A program made the position numbers and the translations under genes. Source: Bretschneidera sinensis (taxonomy: Eukaryota > Streptophyta > Magnoliopsida > Brassicales > Akaniaceae). Taken from it: DNA of 64,000 bases. The notes under the pieces were generated by a model that was not told the origin of the DNA, ran no database searches, and saw only the letters and a list, made by a program, of their open reading frames with translations. Of the stretch, positions 1-11,767 are shown piece by piece. The DNA is taken from the NCBI GenBank assembly GCA_023935145.1, contig CM043700.1, forward strand, positions 40,404,620-40,468,619, given 5' to 3'. The number at the start of each line of letters is the position of its first letter. The first letter of the stretch is position 1.

Positions 1-1930
1 ATTTCGCAAACTAAGATATAAGTGGCACACAGAAATTATACATAATTTTTACAGTACAGAATCAGAGTATAAAACACGTGTAACAAAAAATCGCACAAAA
101 ATGAACATCACACTGTATCTTCCTTCTTTCTCATAGTAAAAATACACGTAGTTAAGTTTGTTGAATTATACTAGTATGATTGAGAGAAAGGAAAAGACAC
201 AGGAAAGATTTAGATGTGCCCCACGACCACATACGAGTAGAAGAATGAGAGAGCTCAACTCAGACAAAATCGAAATCCACGATCCCACTGCCAAAGTGTT
301 CCAGAAAACTCTAAAGGCCGAGACAGACCAAAAAGACATTGCCAAACCATTTTCAAACATTCAATAGTTTCTCACCCCCAAATGATAAAAATAGTGGCTA
401 CAATAATTGTAGCTCTATGAAACATTTATTCCACTATATAACATCCCCTCATAGATGAAAAAGCATAGGAGTAAATTTACGGACCAGAGCATCAAACAAT
501 ACGTCCTTCAATTTATCATATTCTCAGAGTTCAGGCACTTCAAGGCATGTTTGCTTTGTACAACATGGGTTCAACTTTTTTTTTAATCTCAGTAAAAAGG
601 TCAAAGCTTCAAGTATTCAACACACGAAAGGGTATAGAGACTGTATGCAGTCTCCAACTCCTATGCTAATGATTAAGTAAGACGATCTAGTTAGTAATAA
701 TCAAATGTTTATTAAGCAAGTTACCAAGAGCTTTCTTACCAAGATCTTCCAACGCTGAGGGTTCTTTCTCTTTAGCTGTACTCTTAGACCCATTGGGTTT
801 ATCCTCAGTCTCTTCATCCTTCTTATAATCATTCGGCCGAAGATCAGGACCAATATCCCGTACCCAGCTTGCAGCATAAAGCCGTGAAGCCTCCTTCAGC
901 ACCTAAAGAACAAAAGAATAACACACACTTGATACTTATTCTCAGAATGTTGCACATGCATGAGGAATAGAGTTAACTCATTCAAGCATTACTTACCACA
1001 GAAGTCTATGGATTTGGCTTTCAATCAAATAAACAAACCATGCAAGAAATTCACAAGTTACAATCAGTAGTGCAGGCACTAGCAAGCAAAAAAACTCACC
1101 ATATACGAGTTGTTTCATCAATTTGCACAACAATCCAAAATCCAGTTTATGTTTATCCAATTTCACCAGTTATAGGATTTCTGAACTTTTGGAATAGCAC
1201 CCATATTTCCGAAAACCATGTGAAGCAAATTCATTAATACATTCATCACGCTCACAAAATAACAAAACACTACATACCCAGTTCAAAAATGCAAGGAAAA
1301 AGCCAAAACTTCCCAAATTCCCAAGAGGAATCTAATCTCATACTTCATGAATTAGTCACATTTATAAAAATTCAAACATTTTATTGAAAATTCAGGAGCT
1401 TAATATCACAAAGGGTTGAGCAATCAACGCAATTAACATCATCAACGAATACCATTCTAAAACAGATACGGCAATGAAATACTCACCAAATATCGCTCGT
1501 GCCAAGTCAATTTACGGCGCTTTTTGAAGTGAGGAGGATCGGGCAATGAAGAAGGGAATGCAATTTCTTTGAGATCATATCGAATGTAATCATACAATTT
1601 TCTACACACTACCTTTAACTTCATTCTCTACCTGATTAGAAGCGCATTAACATGCTAATTACTGACTGATTACCAAGTGAGAAAAACACCCAGTGACAGA
1701 CAGAGAGAAAACGAGGTAGTAGGGACGGTGCTGCATACGGTGACGTTTTGCTGATTAATCGCAGTTGAGGACCAACACAAGCAGTGAGGCTTTTGCAAAA
1801 ATGTAACGAGGGTTTTCACTTTGCTTTTGCAGAAATGGCTCCGCTTAAGAGATGATGTGGAAGAGTGTTAAAGCCGTCGGATGACGTGGGGCCTTTGCCT
1901 TCGAGCCAGCACATAACGGTCGTGATTAGT
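1..1930 (-). repeat. Inverted duplicate of 11463-13362
   Basis: Read on the minus strand, this stretch is a close match to the plus-strand block carrying copy B, including both introns and about 300 bp of 5' flank. Similarity fades near 1930, where the plus-strand partner has the motif around 11463. The left edge of the window falls inside the repeat. Confidence 0.85.
740..1624 (-). CDS. Unknown plant protein, copy A (exons 1-2 of 3; exon 3 off the window)
   Basis: I do not recognise a named family; it looks like a small conserved plant protein. Exon 1 is 1487-1624 (46 codons, starting MKLKVV, with a basic KKRRKL patch and a WHER motif). Exon 2 is 740-902 (VLKEASRLYAASWVRDIGP, then a charged Asp/Glu/Lys-rich stretch). 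The donor after exon 1 is GTGAGT; exon 2 has TTTAG acceptor and GTAAG donor. Both exons match copies B and C in length (138 and 163 bp) and are open. By analogy exon 3 would start about 1,025 bp further, off the left edge, so bases 1-739 are intron 2. The copy lies in an inverted segment (1 to about 1930) matching 11463-13362. No signal peptide or membrane segment is seen in these exons. Function unknown. Confidence 0.75.
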
Positions 1931-2360
1931 GTTTTCAGAGGCGTTTCCGGCCAAAACGCCCCAGGGCGTGAATCCTCGGCGAAAGTATCACCGGGCGCAC
2001 GTTTTTCGGGTCTGAGCGAGGACCAGGATGCTATTTTTTTTTCTTCTGCAATTCCAAAAAATCACTTAGCATTTTATCAAACAGCTGAAAGGGGCCCTGT
2101 AAAAAAAACTAAGAGAAATGAAAACCAGATGAGAAGAATTGGAACTCGCATTTACCAGAGACTTCTTTGAAAAGAAGTAGTAAGCTGGCCTCGGATGGTA
2201 AAATGGGAAAAATTGTGATTGCCTCCCTGGTGTTTTCTTTGCTTTAATCGTGTCAAATATCCACTGAAAACACGAAAACAAACAAACATACAGGGTTTGA
2301 TGACGAGCGATCTCAATGAAATCTGACGTGCGCTCACGATTTTTACCCGAAGGATTCAAA

Positions 2361-2644
2361 ATAGTATCATCGACAGAGGCATAACCAGCGGCTAGATCCT
2401 CGTCACAGAGCTGGGCCTGGAGGCGATGGTGGTGGCACACTCGCTAGCCTTTTCTGTCTCTTTTTTTGTAAAGAATTTGAAACAATTGTTGAGCCATAGA
2501 GATAGTATCATCGACAGAGGCATAACCAGTGGCTAGATCCTCGTCACAGAGCTGGTCCTGGAGGCGATGGCGGTGGCACACTCGCTAGCCTTCCCTGTCT
2601 CCTTTTTTTGTGAAGAATTTGAAACAATTGTTGAGGCGTAGAGA
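2361..2644. repeat. Tandem duplication, about 141-bp unit, two copies
   Basis: Units begin at 2361 and 2502 with the same ATAGTATCATCGACAGAGGC start and run through a pyrimidine tract to an AATTGTTGAG motif. On the minus strand the unit reads in part as LCDEDLA(A/T)GYASVDDTI, and a 124-codon minus-strand ORF (2066-2440) crosses the first unit. I do not recognise that peptide. It may be an exon fragment of a lost gene, but I cannot support a gene model. Confidence 0.8.
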
Positions 2645-3117
2645 TAAATGAGATATAATAGAGTTCTATAAAAAAGATAATGAAATGACAATACAGCTGT
2701 GCTTTGCAGTTTGCAGTTTGGATTGACTTTAGTGTTGGTGGATTACAGCTGTGTTTCCACTTTGAAATTTGGTAAAGTAATGCCTTTGCCATCAACGGTG
2801 TTCTTAATTTTTTTATCTTTTAATAAAATTAAATTTTCAATTTGAGCATGTAGAGTTGTAGGTTATAATAAACTTTGGTAAATTAACGTCTTTTTCATTA
2901 TTTGCATAACAAATTAAAAGAGTATGATTACTTATTTGTTTAAATTTTATTTTAATTTTTTATAAAATTAAATTTTATTAAAAAATATTTAATTAATATT
3001 ATTTTATTTAAAATATTTTAATATTTTAAAAATTTTATATTTTAATATTTCAAAATTTATATTTTATTTCATTAAAACAAAATACTTCATTTAATACCCT
3101 CGTATCTGAAAAATACT

Positions 3118-3470
3118 AATATATATAACTAAATAAATCCTTTTTAGTCCTTTTATCTCTTAAAAAAAAATGAAAAGAAAATAGTGCCCGCTATTTTTCT
3201 CTCTTTTCAATTACCTGCTTTCCCACTTTCCTATAAATATTACGGGAAGTGGAAGAGATTGATAGATATTCGAAACATTTATTAATTACTGCTTTTAAGT
3301 ACCCGTCGTCTATTTTTCTCTCTTTTCAATTACCTGCTTTCCCACTTTCCTATGAATATTACGGCTAGTGGAAGAGATAGATAGATATTCGAAACATTTA
3401 TTAATTACTGCTTTTACGTAGCCGTCTGTCTCCACTTTTATACTCTCCTATTCCTATTCCTGTTCCTATC
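3118..3470 (+). repeat. Stray copy of the PMD gene 5' flank, with internal 119-bp tandem duplication
   Basis: This matches 14885-15120, the region just upstream of the PMD gene, in the same orientation. It contains the shared motifs TATATAACTAAATAA, TTTTCAATTACCTGCTTTCC and GAAACATTTATTAATTACTG. Here the central part is doubled: units start at 3191 and 3310 (period 119 bp). The PMD coding sequence itself does not follow, so this is an orphan 5' flank. Confidence 0.75.
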
Positions 3471-3846
3471 TGACAAAATGGTCTTTTTTTTATTATGTAT
3501 GTTGTATGCAAAGGATTATTCTATTTGGACAATTGATGATTTGGTTTTAGATTTGAGTGTTATTACTATATTTTTGATACATTAATCAAGGATGATCTCG
3601 AAGGTAACTACTAATCCAAAAAATTATAAGGCCCCTGTCAGCTGGTTTTGAGGGTATTTGGAATTCTATACTCTATTCCATTTGTTTCATCAATTTCTTT
3701 GTTTGGTTGGATAAAAAAATTGGAATTGCAATTCTAAGACATTACCAATTGTCTACAGTGATAGGATATGAAATGACAAAGGGAAAGTGTCATTTGCTAT
3801 TCCACTGCAATAAGTTTTTAATTTATCGATAACATGTTGAATGCTT

Positions 3847-3988
3847 GATTAGACCGGATGTAAAATTAATATTTTAAATTCATTCGAAAATTTATTAATA
3901 ATTTTAAAAAATTTTATTGATAACATCATTTATTAAGTTATTTAAAATTATCAGTAAAGTTTTTGAATGTTTTAGACACGATCTAACC
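3847..3988. mobile_element. MITE-like element (weak)
   Basis: An AT-rich segment of about 142 bp bounded by imperfect inverted ends: GATTAGACCGGATGTAAAA at the left and, reverse complemented, GGTTAGATCGTGTCTAAAA at the right. A related segment in opposite orientation lies at 25861-26006. No clear target-site duplication was found and no coding capacity exists, so the call rests on the two copies and their ends. Confidence 0.35.
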
Positions 3989-6258
3989 AAATATTTTTGC
4001 GATAACATGAAGATAAAAATATAGTCTTTACAAAAAAATAATCTTTTTATTATTATGTATATTGTAAGAATGGGATTATTCTATTTGGGCAATTGATAGT
4101 TTGATTTTGTATGGAATGTTTAGAAGTAACTATTAAACTGAAAAACCCGGGTTAAGACTTGAGTGTTATCAATATTTGGTATATTAACCATTTAAAATAT
4201 ATATATATATATATATATTTATTGTCAAAATTTTCCCTTTCAAATCAGTTTCTCCCCCATCTTTTCATTGCCGTTTTATGTTCTCTTTTCATTTCCTACA
4301 ATAAAAAAAGAGTTCATGCATCGAAAACTCAGAACAGTATTTTGCTCGACTGGGATGATTATCACTCTTTCTCTTCGTACTTTCATTTGCTTCAATTTTT
4401 CTCTCTCCATCTCTTCATATAAATGCAAAGAATTTTTTTTTAGAGCAATTTCATGGAACAAATCAAGTAGCCAAATGCATGCTGCTCTCTGAAGCTTAAA
4501 ACAAAGTAACATTCAAGAAAGCAAAACATAAAAAATTTACAGTATTTTGCATAGGAAGATAGTGAGAAAATATCAAAGAATGTCAGCTTGCTGTATAGAA
4601 TCAACTAAACGGCCGAAAAATTCCAATTTCCTTTTTTGAACATAAAGATGTGCATCTAAAAAAACTTCACCACACTCAGTTTTTTTTTTGCCTTTCTTAC
4701 CCTGAATAATAATTATTATTTCAATAATAGTAATAACTTTTATAATGTTATTAAAAATAATTTTATTATAATAATAAAAAATAATTACTATTATAATAAT
4801 AATTATTATAAGTATGATGATAAAAATAGTAATTTATTAATATTATAATAGGAATTTTAATAATAAAAAATAAAATTATTATTATTATAATGATAGTAAA
4901 TGTAATAATACTTTTATTGACGATGATAATAAAATAATTAAATAGTAATAGTTATAATTATAATAATGATAATGATAATAACAAATATTATTGTTAATAT
5001 GTTAATAATAATGATAGTTATTATTATTATCATAATTATAATAATATTATTATAATACTAAAATAATCTTATAAATATATTAATAAATTTTAAGGTTTAT
5101 GAAAAAATTAGAGATAGTTAAGGATGATGAATAGTATTTGGGTATTTTGGTAATGAAATTTTTTATCTCATTTTAGTCTCAATCCAACAATCTCATGAAC
5201 CAAACATAGGATTAAAGTTACCTCTTTTAACCTTTTTTTATCCTATCACATATTCAAATCGTTTAATTTTCCCATACTCTTCAAAGGGAAAAAAAATCGT
5301 TTCAGTATCTCAGAATTTTATACCATGTCATCTGTAAGTTCCCATTCCGTTCTAGTTTATTTATATTTTTTTTTCAAGTTGTTTGCTGGTTTGGGTTTTG
5401 AGTAAAATATTTCTAGTAGATTCATATTATATTATTTGGTACTAATAAAATATTTTCAAGGTTGACAACTAAAGTCTTCTGGAGAGAAGAATGATTAGCT
5501 AATATTGAAAATTAACATTTTATTGACAATATAGAAGAAAACTGCTTCGCTAGGGTTTGAATTTGATCCTTTCATTACAGTTAAAAAAAAAAAAAACCTT
5601 GAACAAATTTGTGGTACATGCAAGGAGTTCATGATCAAATCAAGGATGATTTTATATAACTAGATTGAAATCAAGGATGAGCTTCTTTGATATTTAAAAA
5701 CATGAAAAACACAGTGTAGGCGACACTACTACAAGCTTCAATACATTCAGAAACTGAGCTAGCTTCAAGCCCTCCCTCGCCCCCCACAGATCAACAATAA
5801 CTATGAAAACCGAGCACAGGAGGCATCTAAAACCACCCCTCCACCACACCATAATAACCTGGATTAAGCCCCCAGCAGCAGCTATGCTCAAATCCAGTTT
5901 CTACGCCCCGTCAGAATTCAATTTAGACCCATACTATCCTGGATTAAGCCCCCATACTCCAAATATTATACATAGAGACTTTACTTCTACAGATTAACAT
6001 GTTAGGCACTTCAAAGTGATCAAATCAAAACTGCGTGAACTTAAGTTCATTTCGCCAAAAAAACTTCAAAAATCTCAAGTGCAATTATCCATGTTTCTTT
6101 TCGAAATATAAGATGAAGATTACATTTGCCAAAACACTTGTAGAAGATACATTTTATCCTCTAACCGGACTTCAAGTAGATATTTGTAATATACAAATTC
6201 TCTGGTAAAAAAAACATGATCAGTAGTAAACATGCATCATACAGTTGTATCCTTTATT
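3989..6258. other. Intergenic DNA, AT-rich, no gene seen
   Basis: This holds a short (TA)n run near 4196-4220, a low-complexity block at 4705-5095 (annotated separately) and a short direct repeat of CCTGGATTAAGCCCCCA near 5860 and 5940. The ORFs here are short, low in complexity and unlike any family I know. The right end is the 3' flank of the FHA gene. Confidence 0.6.
4705..5095. repeat. Degenerate AT trinucleotide low-complexity tract
   Basis: About 390 bp made almost wholly of A and T, dominated by ATA/TAA/ATT triplets with scattered interruptions, as expected of an old expanded (TAA)n-type microsatellite. Confidence 0.8.
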
Positions 6259-9016
6259 TTAGCTTGCAGTTTCAATACTCTCAGCTAGGCTATTAGTCTC
6301 TGATTCACCTTCAAATTCTTCTGGTTTGCTCGCTGCAGGTTCAGCATTCTCAAGCTTTGAAACACGGAACATTGCCAGATGAGTATCCCCTAGAACAAAA
6401 AAGGAATCACTGTTTAAGCCAGTAAACATGGACGACCAACAAGTCATACATTTCCAATCGATGAGTGTGCGTGTGATAATGAGAATGTGTAAGCATATGC
6501 CTGCACGTGATAACGAGCATGTGCGTGCGTGTGTGCTTGCAAGCATGATTGTGTGCATGTGTACGCCACCACGAGCAGAAGTGTGCGCGTGCACGTGCCT
6601 GCGCGTGTGTCTATATACATACAAGAACAAAATGGTGTTGGATTTAAGTCAAAGACTGCGTACCAAATGTAATAGAACTTCCAGGTGACAGAGTAGCAAT
6701 AACTCCGGGTCTCACCCGCTTATCATCAATGAATGTCCCATTGGTACTGTCCAAATCTATGACCCGAAGACTATCTCCTTTCTTCTGAATGCGGGCATGC
6801 CGACCAGATACTGTTAAAATTGGGAATATAATGTTTTGATATAAAATGAATTAATAAGAGATAACTATGTAAATTGATGTTTAAGGAAAAATCAAATTTT
6901 GCAAGAATAGAAAACCAGTACAAGCAGAGACACAAGCATACATTAAAAAAAAGGATATTACAATTTTTCCCTTGTATTTAGGTCACTGTTTCAAATCTCC
7001 TTCTTGGTTTTAAAATCGATCAATTGGACCTTTACATTATAGGAGTATATCAAATTGCCCCTCCGACCACATTTCCGTCCAAATCAATGAGGGAGGGGAA
7101 TCAAATGATTAAACTACAACGAGTAGATATATGTGCTTGAATTGATGTTGAATGAACTTATCAATAAGCCGAAAAATGGAAATATTTTTGTTCTATATGA
7201 AAAATGGAATTATTTTATTTGGCAAAGAATCCAAAGGTAAATTTCCAATGAGGAACAAATGTATAAGTGATAGCTCTTGGGATTTAGGCAGGGAAAAAAT
7301 ATTACCAGTTGCAACTGGAATCACCATGTCTGCCGCCTCTGGAAGTCGGCCAACAGTCACTTCACTCTAAATAAATTCTCAAAGCAATTTGGTTAGTCTG
7401 TTGCAAAATTGAATACAGAGAATTCATTATAAGTAATCGCTTAGCTTTACTTACAGAGGAAATTTCAAAGGCACCCGGCAGTTCAACTTTGAAACCTATG
7501 TGCCTTGTATCTCCATCACCTATGATTTATGAATACATGTGGATAGTTTGCATTAATTAAAACAAAAAAATAAAGTACCATTCAAGAATACAATATTGAA
7601 GATGCATTTGGAGCAAAACTGAAGCAAATATACCCCATACTATAAGTTGATTCAATGTGTTCCGAAACTCTTTTGTTAACTGCCACATGTTTTCACCACC
7701 CAAACTTTTGAATCAACATAAATTCCACAAGACTGATTACCTCATTTAATCGCGCTAATTAAAGCAAATTCATAGCATTCAACATATCACTCAAATTTAT
7801 CTTTTAATCCAATATTTGACTCTCCAATCCCTAACCCTAAACTCGATAGTAAGAGAGAGATGAGTATTCGGGTCTAAAGACTTCACGTGCGAGGGGTGTG
7901 AGGACTTTCGGACCCAATGTTAGTCATGTGGTCTGCTGACCTGGTAAAGTTGATTAAAAGTGGGTCTGAGTTAGCTTAATTGGTTGAGTCACTTGTCATT
8001 GCACGAGAGACTATGGATCAAACTTTACTCACTCCAGAGATGGGAGGAAAAAGGGAAGAGAGAAGAGTTACCTCCGGTGCAGCCCAATTAAAGAAAAAAA
8101 AGTTAATTAAAAAAATCAAAAGGAGGGCTGCATTAAATCGATTAATATAGCTGGGAGTAAATTTGCTTCAATCAAGAGTTGCGGGGCCAACATGAACAGA
8201 TGACAAATGTCAGGGAACCATCCGTAGACTTTAAGCCTAACCTTAACCCCACAAATTTCAATTATTATTTTTTTATTCTTCGGTATCAGCTATACAATGA
8301 AAGGTGATCCTCTCTCATGTCTTATTTCCTCAATCCCTAGTGTGAGGGAAATTGGATCATGTGTCTTGTGCGACAACAAGTTACTTTACTAACTAAACTA
8401 AATTAGCAACTACAACAGATTTCCATTATAAAGCAAACTGATTAGGATCAGTTAGCATTTTGCATTGACAATCCTAGTTATGTAAAAGTTATCATATGGT
8501 GAGCAATTTGAATTATTAAATCTCCAAGATTGCCCCTCATGTATCATTTGATCATCAAATTTAGGCAAAATTTAGAGAAAATAAAATTCACCCATGTATC
8601 TCAACAAGATTACTATATTCTATGGTTCTGAATCACATTTTATCAATGCAGTAATTAATCGAAAACACCCAAATGCTTTCAATACGAAATTTCATTCAAT
8701 CTAATTACTGTCAAAGATTCAAAGAAGAGAGAAGATTCTGACCAACAGGCTCAAGAAGCCATCTTACTGCAACATCTGTTGACGATGGGCTCTCACCCGC
8801 AGAGGCAAACACGGGACCGTTAACGTTCCTTAGTTTTCTTGCTCTGATTTTAACACCAGCTTGTAGCTGTGTGATATTAAAGCTTCTTGTAGATGACTGA
8901 AAATGGACTGAATTAGAAGCAAGAAGATAGGCTTTAGAGTGAAATAAGGGCGGTGATAGAGAAAATGAGCAGCTTGGGAGCTTGGCATGGGACAAAGATT
9001 GGGCAGTAATTTCCAT
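6259..9016 (-). CDS. FHA-domain protein, probably plastid-targeted
   Basis: Five exons on the minus strand: 8743-9016, 7455-7519, 7306-7366, 6664-6810 and 6259-6389. They join in frame to 225 aa. Residues 1 to about 60 are rich in Ser and poor in acidic residues, as in a chloroplast transit peptide. A forkhead-associated (FHA) domain covers roughly residues 90-185. It has the family's phosphothreonine-binding marks: GR at 119-120, SGRHA at 135-139 and the STNGT loop at 155-159. FHA domains bind phosphothreonine peptides, so the likely role is phospho-dependent protein docking; the partner is unknown. The C-terminal 40 residues are acidic and low in complexity. Every intron is GT-AG. Intron 1 contains a SINE and the left breakpoint of the segmental duplication. 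Arabidopsis has similar plastid SMAD/FHA proteins, but I would not assign a symbol. Confidence 0.88.
6466..6615. repeat. Alternating purine-pyrimidine (GT/GC-rich) tract in FHA intron 4
   Basis: About 150 bp dominated by TG, CG and CA steps (for example GTGCGTGCGTGTGTGC), lying between exons 4 and 5 of the FHA gene. It is much richer in G and C than its surroundings and is the kind of sequence that can adopt Z-DNA. It creates spurious ORFs on both strands. Confidence 0.65.
7960..8098 (+). mobile_element. tRNA-derived SINE, copy in unit 1
   Basis: A polymerase III type A box is visible (TTAGCTTAATTGG), followed about 35 bp later by a degenerate B box (GGATCAAAC), and the element ends in an A-rich tail. 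It is flanked by a 14-bp direct repeat with one mismatch, AAAGTTGATTAAAA at 7946-7959 and AAAGTTAATTAAAA at 8099-8112. The duplicate at 51367-51500 shows it predates the segmental duplication. Confidence 0.6.
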
Positions 9017-9182
9017 CAGTGCTAAAGGATCAATCTCTCCTGAATTCTTGTTTTTGGTTACCTTTTATTGGATTATGTGGATAATGGGTTTCTTTTGGGC
9101 ATGTGTGGCAACCATTTATTGCCTTGACAGGATGTGGATAGCAATGAGTTTTTTTGCCCTAAAATCAAAACACGAGAAATAA

Positions 9183-9826
9183 TTTTTCTTTTCTCCAACA
9201 GTTCTTGACATTGAAGGTAAATACATTCATGTTATTTCATAAATAGTAATATAAAAAATAATCCTGAAAATGCTTCAAAGTCATTAGTTCATCAAAAAAT
9301 CATGCTTAAATAATATTTATCATAAAATCAAAATATTATAGAGTAAATAAGGAGATCAGAGATAAATTCAGTCCTTGTAAATTTTAAAAAAATGAATTAC
9401 TATTGTTGTGGTATTTTGTTGGTAGTAACTTTCATGCAGTGAAAATTATTTTCAATCAATTTTTTGTATGCTCTTTTGTTATATGGATTATAATGCAAAA
9501 ATTGAGAATAAAAAAAATATTAGAATATAAAAAATATTTTAATATTATTGATAAGCTTCCATTAGATTATAAGGTTTTGTATTTTATAAAATGAATTAGG
9601 TTAAGTTCATGATGTGAACTTTGTAGATATGACATCTACTTGATTTTATGGATAAATATGAACTTAAACATGTTTGGTTGTCATTTAAGCTAACTTAAAG
9701 CAATTTAGTTTATTACAAAGTTACCATACTAAATATAAAAAATAAGAAAAAGAAAAATCTAACGAGTCGATATATCACACATATCAAATATATAATATAC
9801 AATTTATCAAAGAAGATAATTTAAAA
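9183..9826. other. Intergenic, between FHA and defensin-like genes
   Basis: AT-rich DNA shared with unit 2 (about 52860-53640). No gene, RNA or element was recognised. The only ORF, at 9403-9594, is rich in Phe/Ile/Lys from base composition. Confidence 0.6.
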
Positions 9827-10184
9827 CTAAGGACAATCCCATTCGCATAAACAATAAACGCTATCAGGTGCAGGATTCGATATCCAATTTCCAGCTCCAT
9901 TGCTGTGTCTATCACGACACCATTGTTGACAAGCTACAGGATCACAAGTACCGTGGTTACCAAACCCGTCATGACATTTTTCTGTAGCTACTCCATCCGC
10001 TTGAGGCAGCATCAATACAACTACAACAATGGAAACACAATCAAACCAAAAGAACTATAAATTGAATGATATTAGTGCCAAAAAACAGAGGAAATCACAG
10101 TAGAGGTCAAATGGGTAAATGAAAAAAAAAAACCTGAGAAAACAAGTGAAAGGATGAAAAATGGTTGCAGGAAAGCTTTGCCAT
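9827..10184 (-). pseudogene. Defensin-like cysteine-rich peptide gene, broken copy
   Basis: Two exons, 10134-10184 and 9827-10020, with intron borders matching the intact copy at 53641-53998. Two defects stand out. First, the signal-peptide exon has a run of five A (plus strand near 10157-10161) where the other copy has six, so exon 1 is 51 bp rather than 52. The frame is then lost at the splice and meets a stop early in exon 2. Second, the fifth conserved cysteine of the mature peptide is replaced by Trp (TGC to TGG). The remaining seven cysteines and the C-terminal CLCEWDCP are kept. Loss looks recent, since everything else is nearly identical. A rescue by another start in exon 2 (MMLPQ) would lack a signal peptide. 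Confidence 0.78.
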
Positions 10185-10263
10185 CTTTTACCAAAAAAAA
10201 CTAATGGCTAATCTATGAAATTTCTCTACTAAGCATGATTCAAAATGGCCCCTATTGGTGTGG

Positions 10264-10271
10264 TATTTATA
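10264..10271 (-). promoter_or_regulatory. TATA box of the broken defensin-like gene
   Basis: TATAAATA on the minus strand, about 80 bp upstream of the ATG and conserved at the same spacing in the intact copy (54079-54086). A CCAAT motif lies just upstream in both. Confidence 0.6.
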
Positions 10272-11095
10272 AAATGTTCAAACTTATGGTTTGCAAAGCA
10301 CTTTCATAATGGAAAGAAGAGCGGTGATACCATGCATTTGGTTTTGTGGTAATTCGAAAGTTCACTAGTAATCAAAAGAAAATTTAGTGGTAGTTTCAAT
10401 ATTTAAATTTTTTTTTTTAAATTTTTTGAAGCAATTATTATTCAATTTTTTAATGATTACTAGTGAATTTTATTGATTCCGTGATAACTCCTATAGAACC
10501 GGATCTATGATATCACCACTTTAAAAAAAATATATATTTATTTTAGAATCATGATCTTCTCCAATAATTAAAAGAAAATAAAAGAGGAGAGAAATCCAAT
10601 AAGGATTTACTTCCTTTAAAAAAAATGCATTTACTTGTTTCCTTGTATGCAATAACTAATTGATGCAAAATTTTCCAACCAAACATATATTGAAGCATAT
10701 TCTTAGGTCAATAAATTAATTATTTGAATTTAATTAGTAATTTTGGTATTAAAGTTATTTTTTCAATTTTTACTATATGGGTTTTAATACACTGTGCGGT
10801 CTATAATGTATCACATCTCGATTTTGTGATCTATGGGATCATCATTTTAATAACATTTCATGATAAAGATAGTAACGGGTAGAGTAACTGCGAATTTTGC
10901 CCTACCATGCTCGATCATATTTGTTTAGTAAATCATTACTCATATCCTATCCATATTTGTTTTTGTTAGAATTTTCACTACGCGTTACTACTTATACTTG
11001 TCAGACCACATGGGTACAGATACAAATTGAAGTGGATATCCTACTCGATTCAAACCCAACAATTTCAAAACCAACAATTATCTTTATAAATTGAG

Positions 11096-11152
<57 letters not shown>

Positions 11153-11462
11153 TTGATGTTAATTTTTACATTACAATGTCATAACACTTGGGTCCCTCTG
11201 TTGAGAACAAACTTTTATTTTATTAATATTAATTATATATCATTTTTATATTAGATATGCTATATTTGAAATGTTAAATTAAAATAGTTTAATAATATTC
11301 TATATATCTCTTATATTTTATTATATTTATCTCGTGGGAACTTTCTATAAAAAAAAAAAAAATCCTGTAGGGATTCTGCTAGTATTATTTATTAAAGGGG
11401 AAAATGTTATAATTTTCTATTTTTCAACAATCAAAAAAGAAAAACATATTCGAAAATTTTCT
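10272..11462. other. Intergenic, AT-rich, with a pure (AT)n microsatellite
   Basis: Shared with unit 2 up to about 11100. An uninterrupted AT dinucleotide run spans about 11101-11150. In unit 2 the equivalent spot is only a few AT steps, followed at once by the second Tat element. No gene seen. Confidence 0.65.
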
Positions 11463-11608
11463 TCTAATCACGACCGTTGTGTGCTGGCACAAAGGCAAAG
11501 GCCCCATGTCATCCGACGGCTTTAACACTCTTCCACATCATCTCTAAAGCGGAGCCATTTCTGCAAAAGCAAAGTGAAAACCCTCGCTACATTTTGCAAA
11601 AGCTTCAC

Positions 11609-11620
11609 TGCTAGTGCTAG
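11609..11620 (+). repeat. Two GCTAGT hexamers upstream of copy B
   Basis: Two tandem GCTAGT units about 150 bp upstream of the copy B start codon. The matching site above copy C (61316-61357) has seven units, so this is a microsatellite that expanded after duplication or shrank here. Confidence 0.75.
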
Positions 11621-11767
11621 TCCACAACTGCGATTAATCAGCAAAGCGTCACCGTATGCAGCACCGTCCCTACTACCTCTTTTTCTCTCTGTCTGTCACT
11701 GGGTGTTTTTCTCACTTGGTAATCAGTCAATAATTAGCATATTAATGCGCTTTTAATCAGGTAGAGA

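Noticed and set aside
6428..6688. 86-codon plus-strand ORF with Met/Cys-rich sequence
   Set aside because: It lies over FHA exon 4 edge and intron 4 and stems from the GT/GC-rich tract.
7965..8040. A tRNA gene at the A-box-like motif
   Set aside because: The sequence does not fold into a cloverleaf by eye and the B box is degenerate; a SINE with flanking direct repeats fits better.
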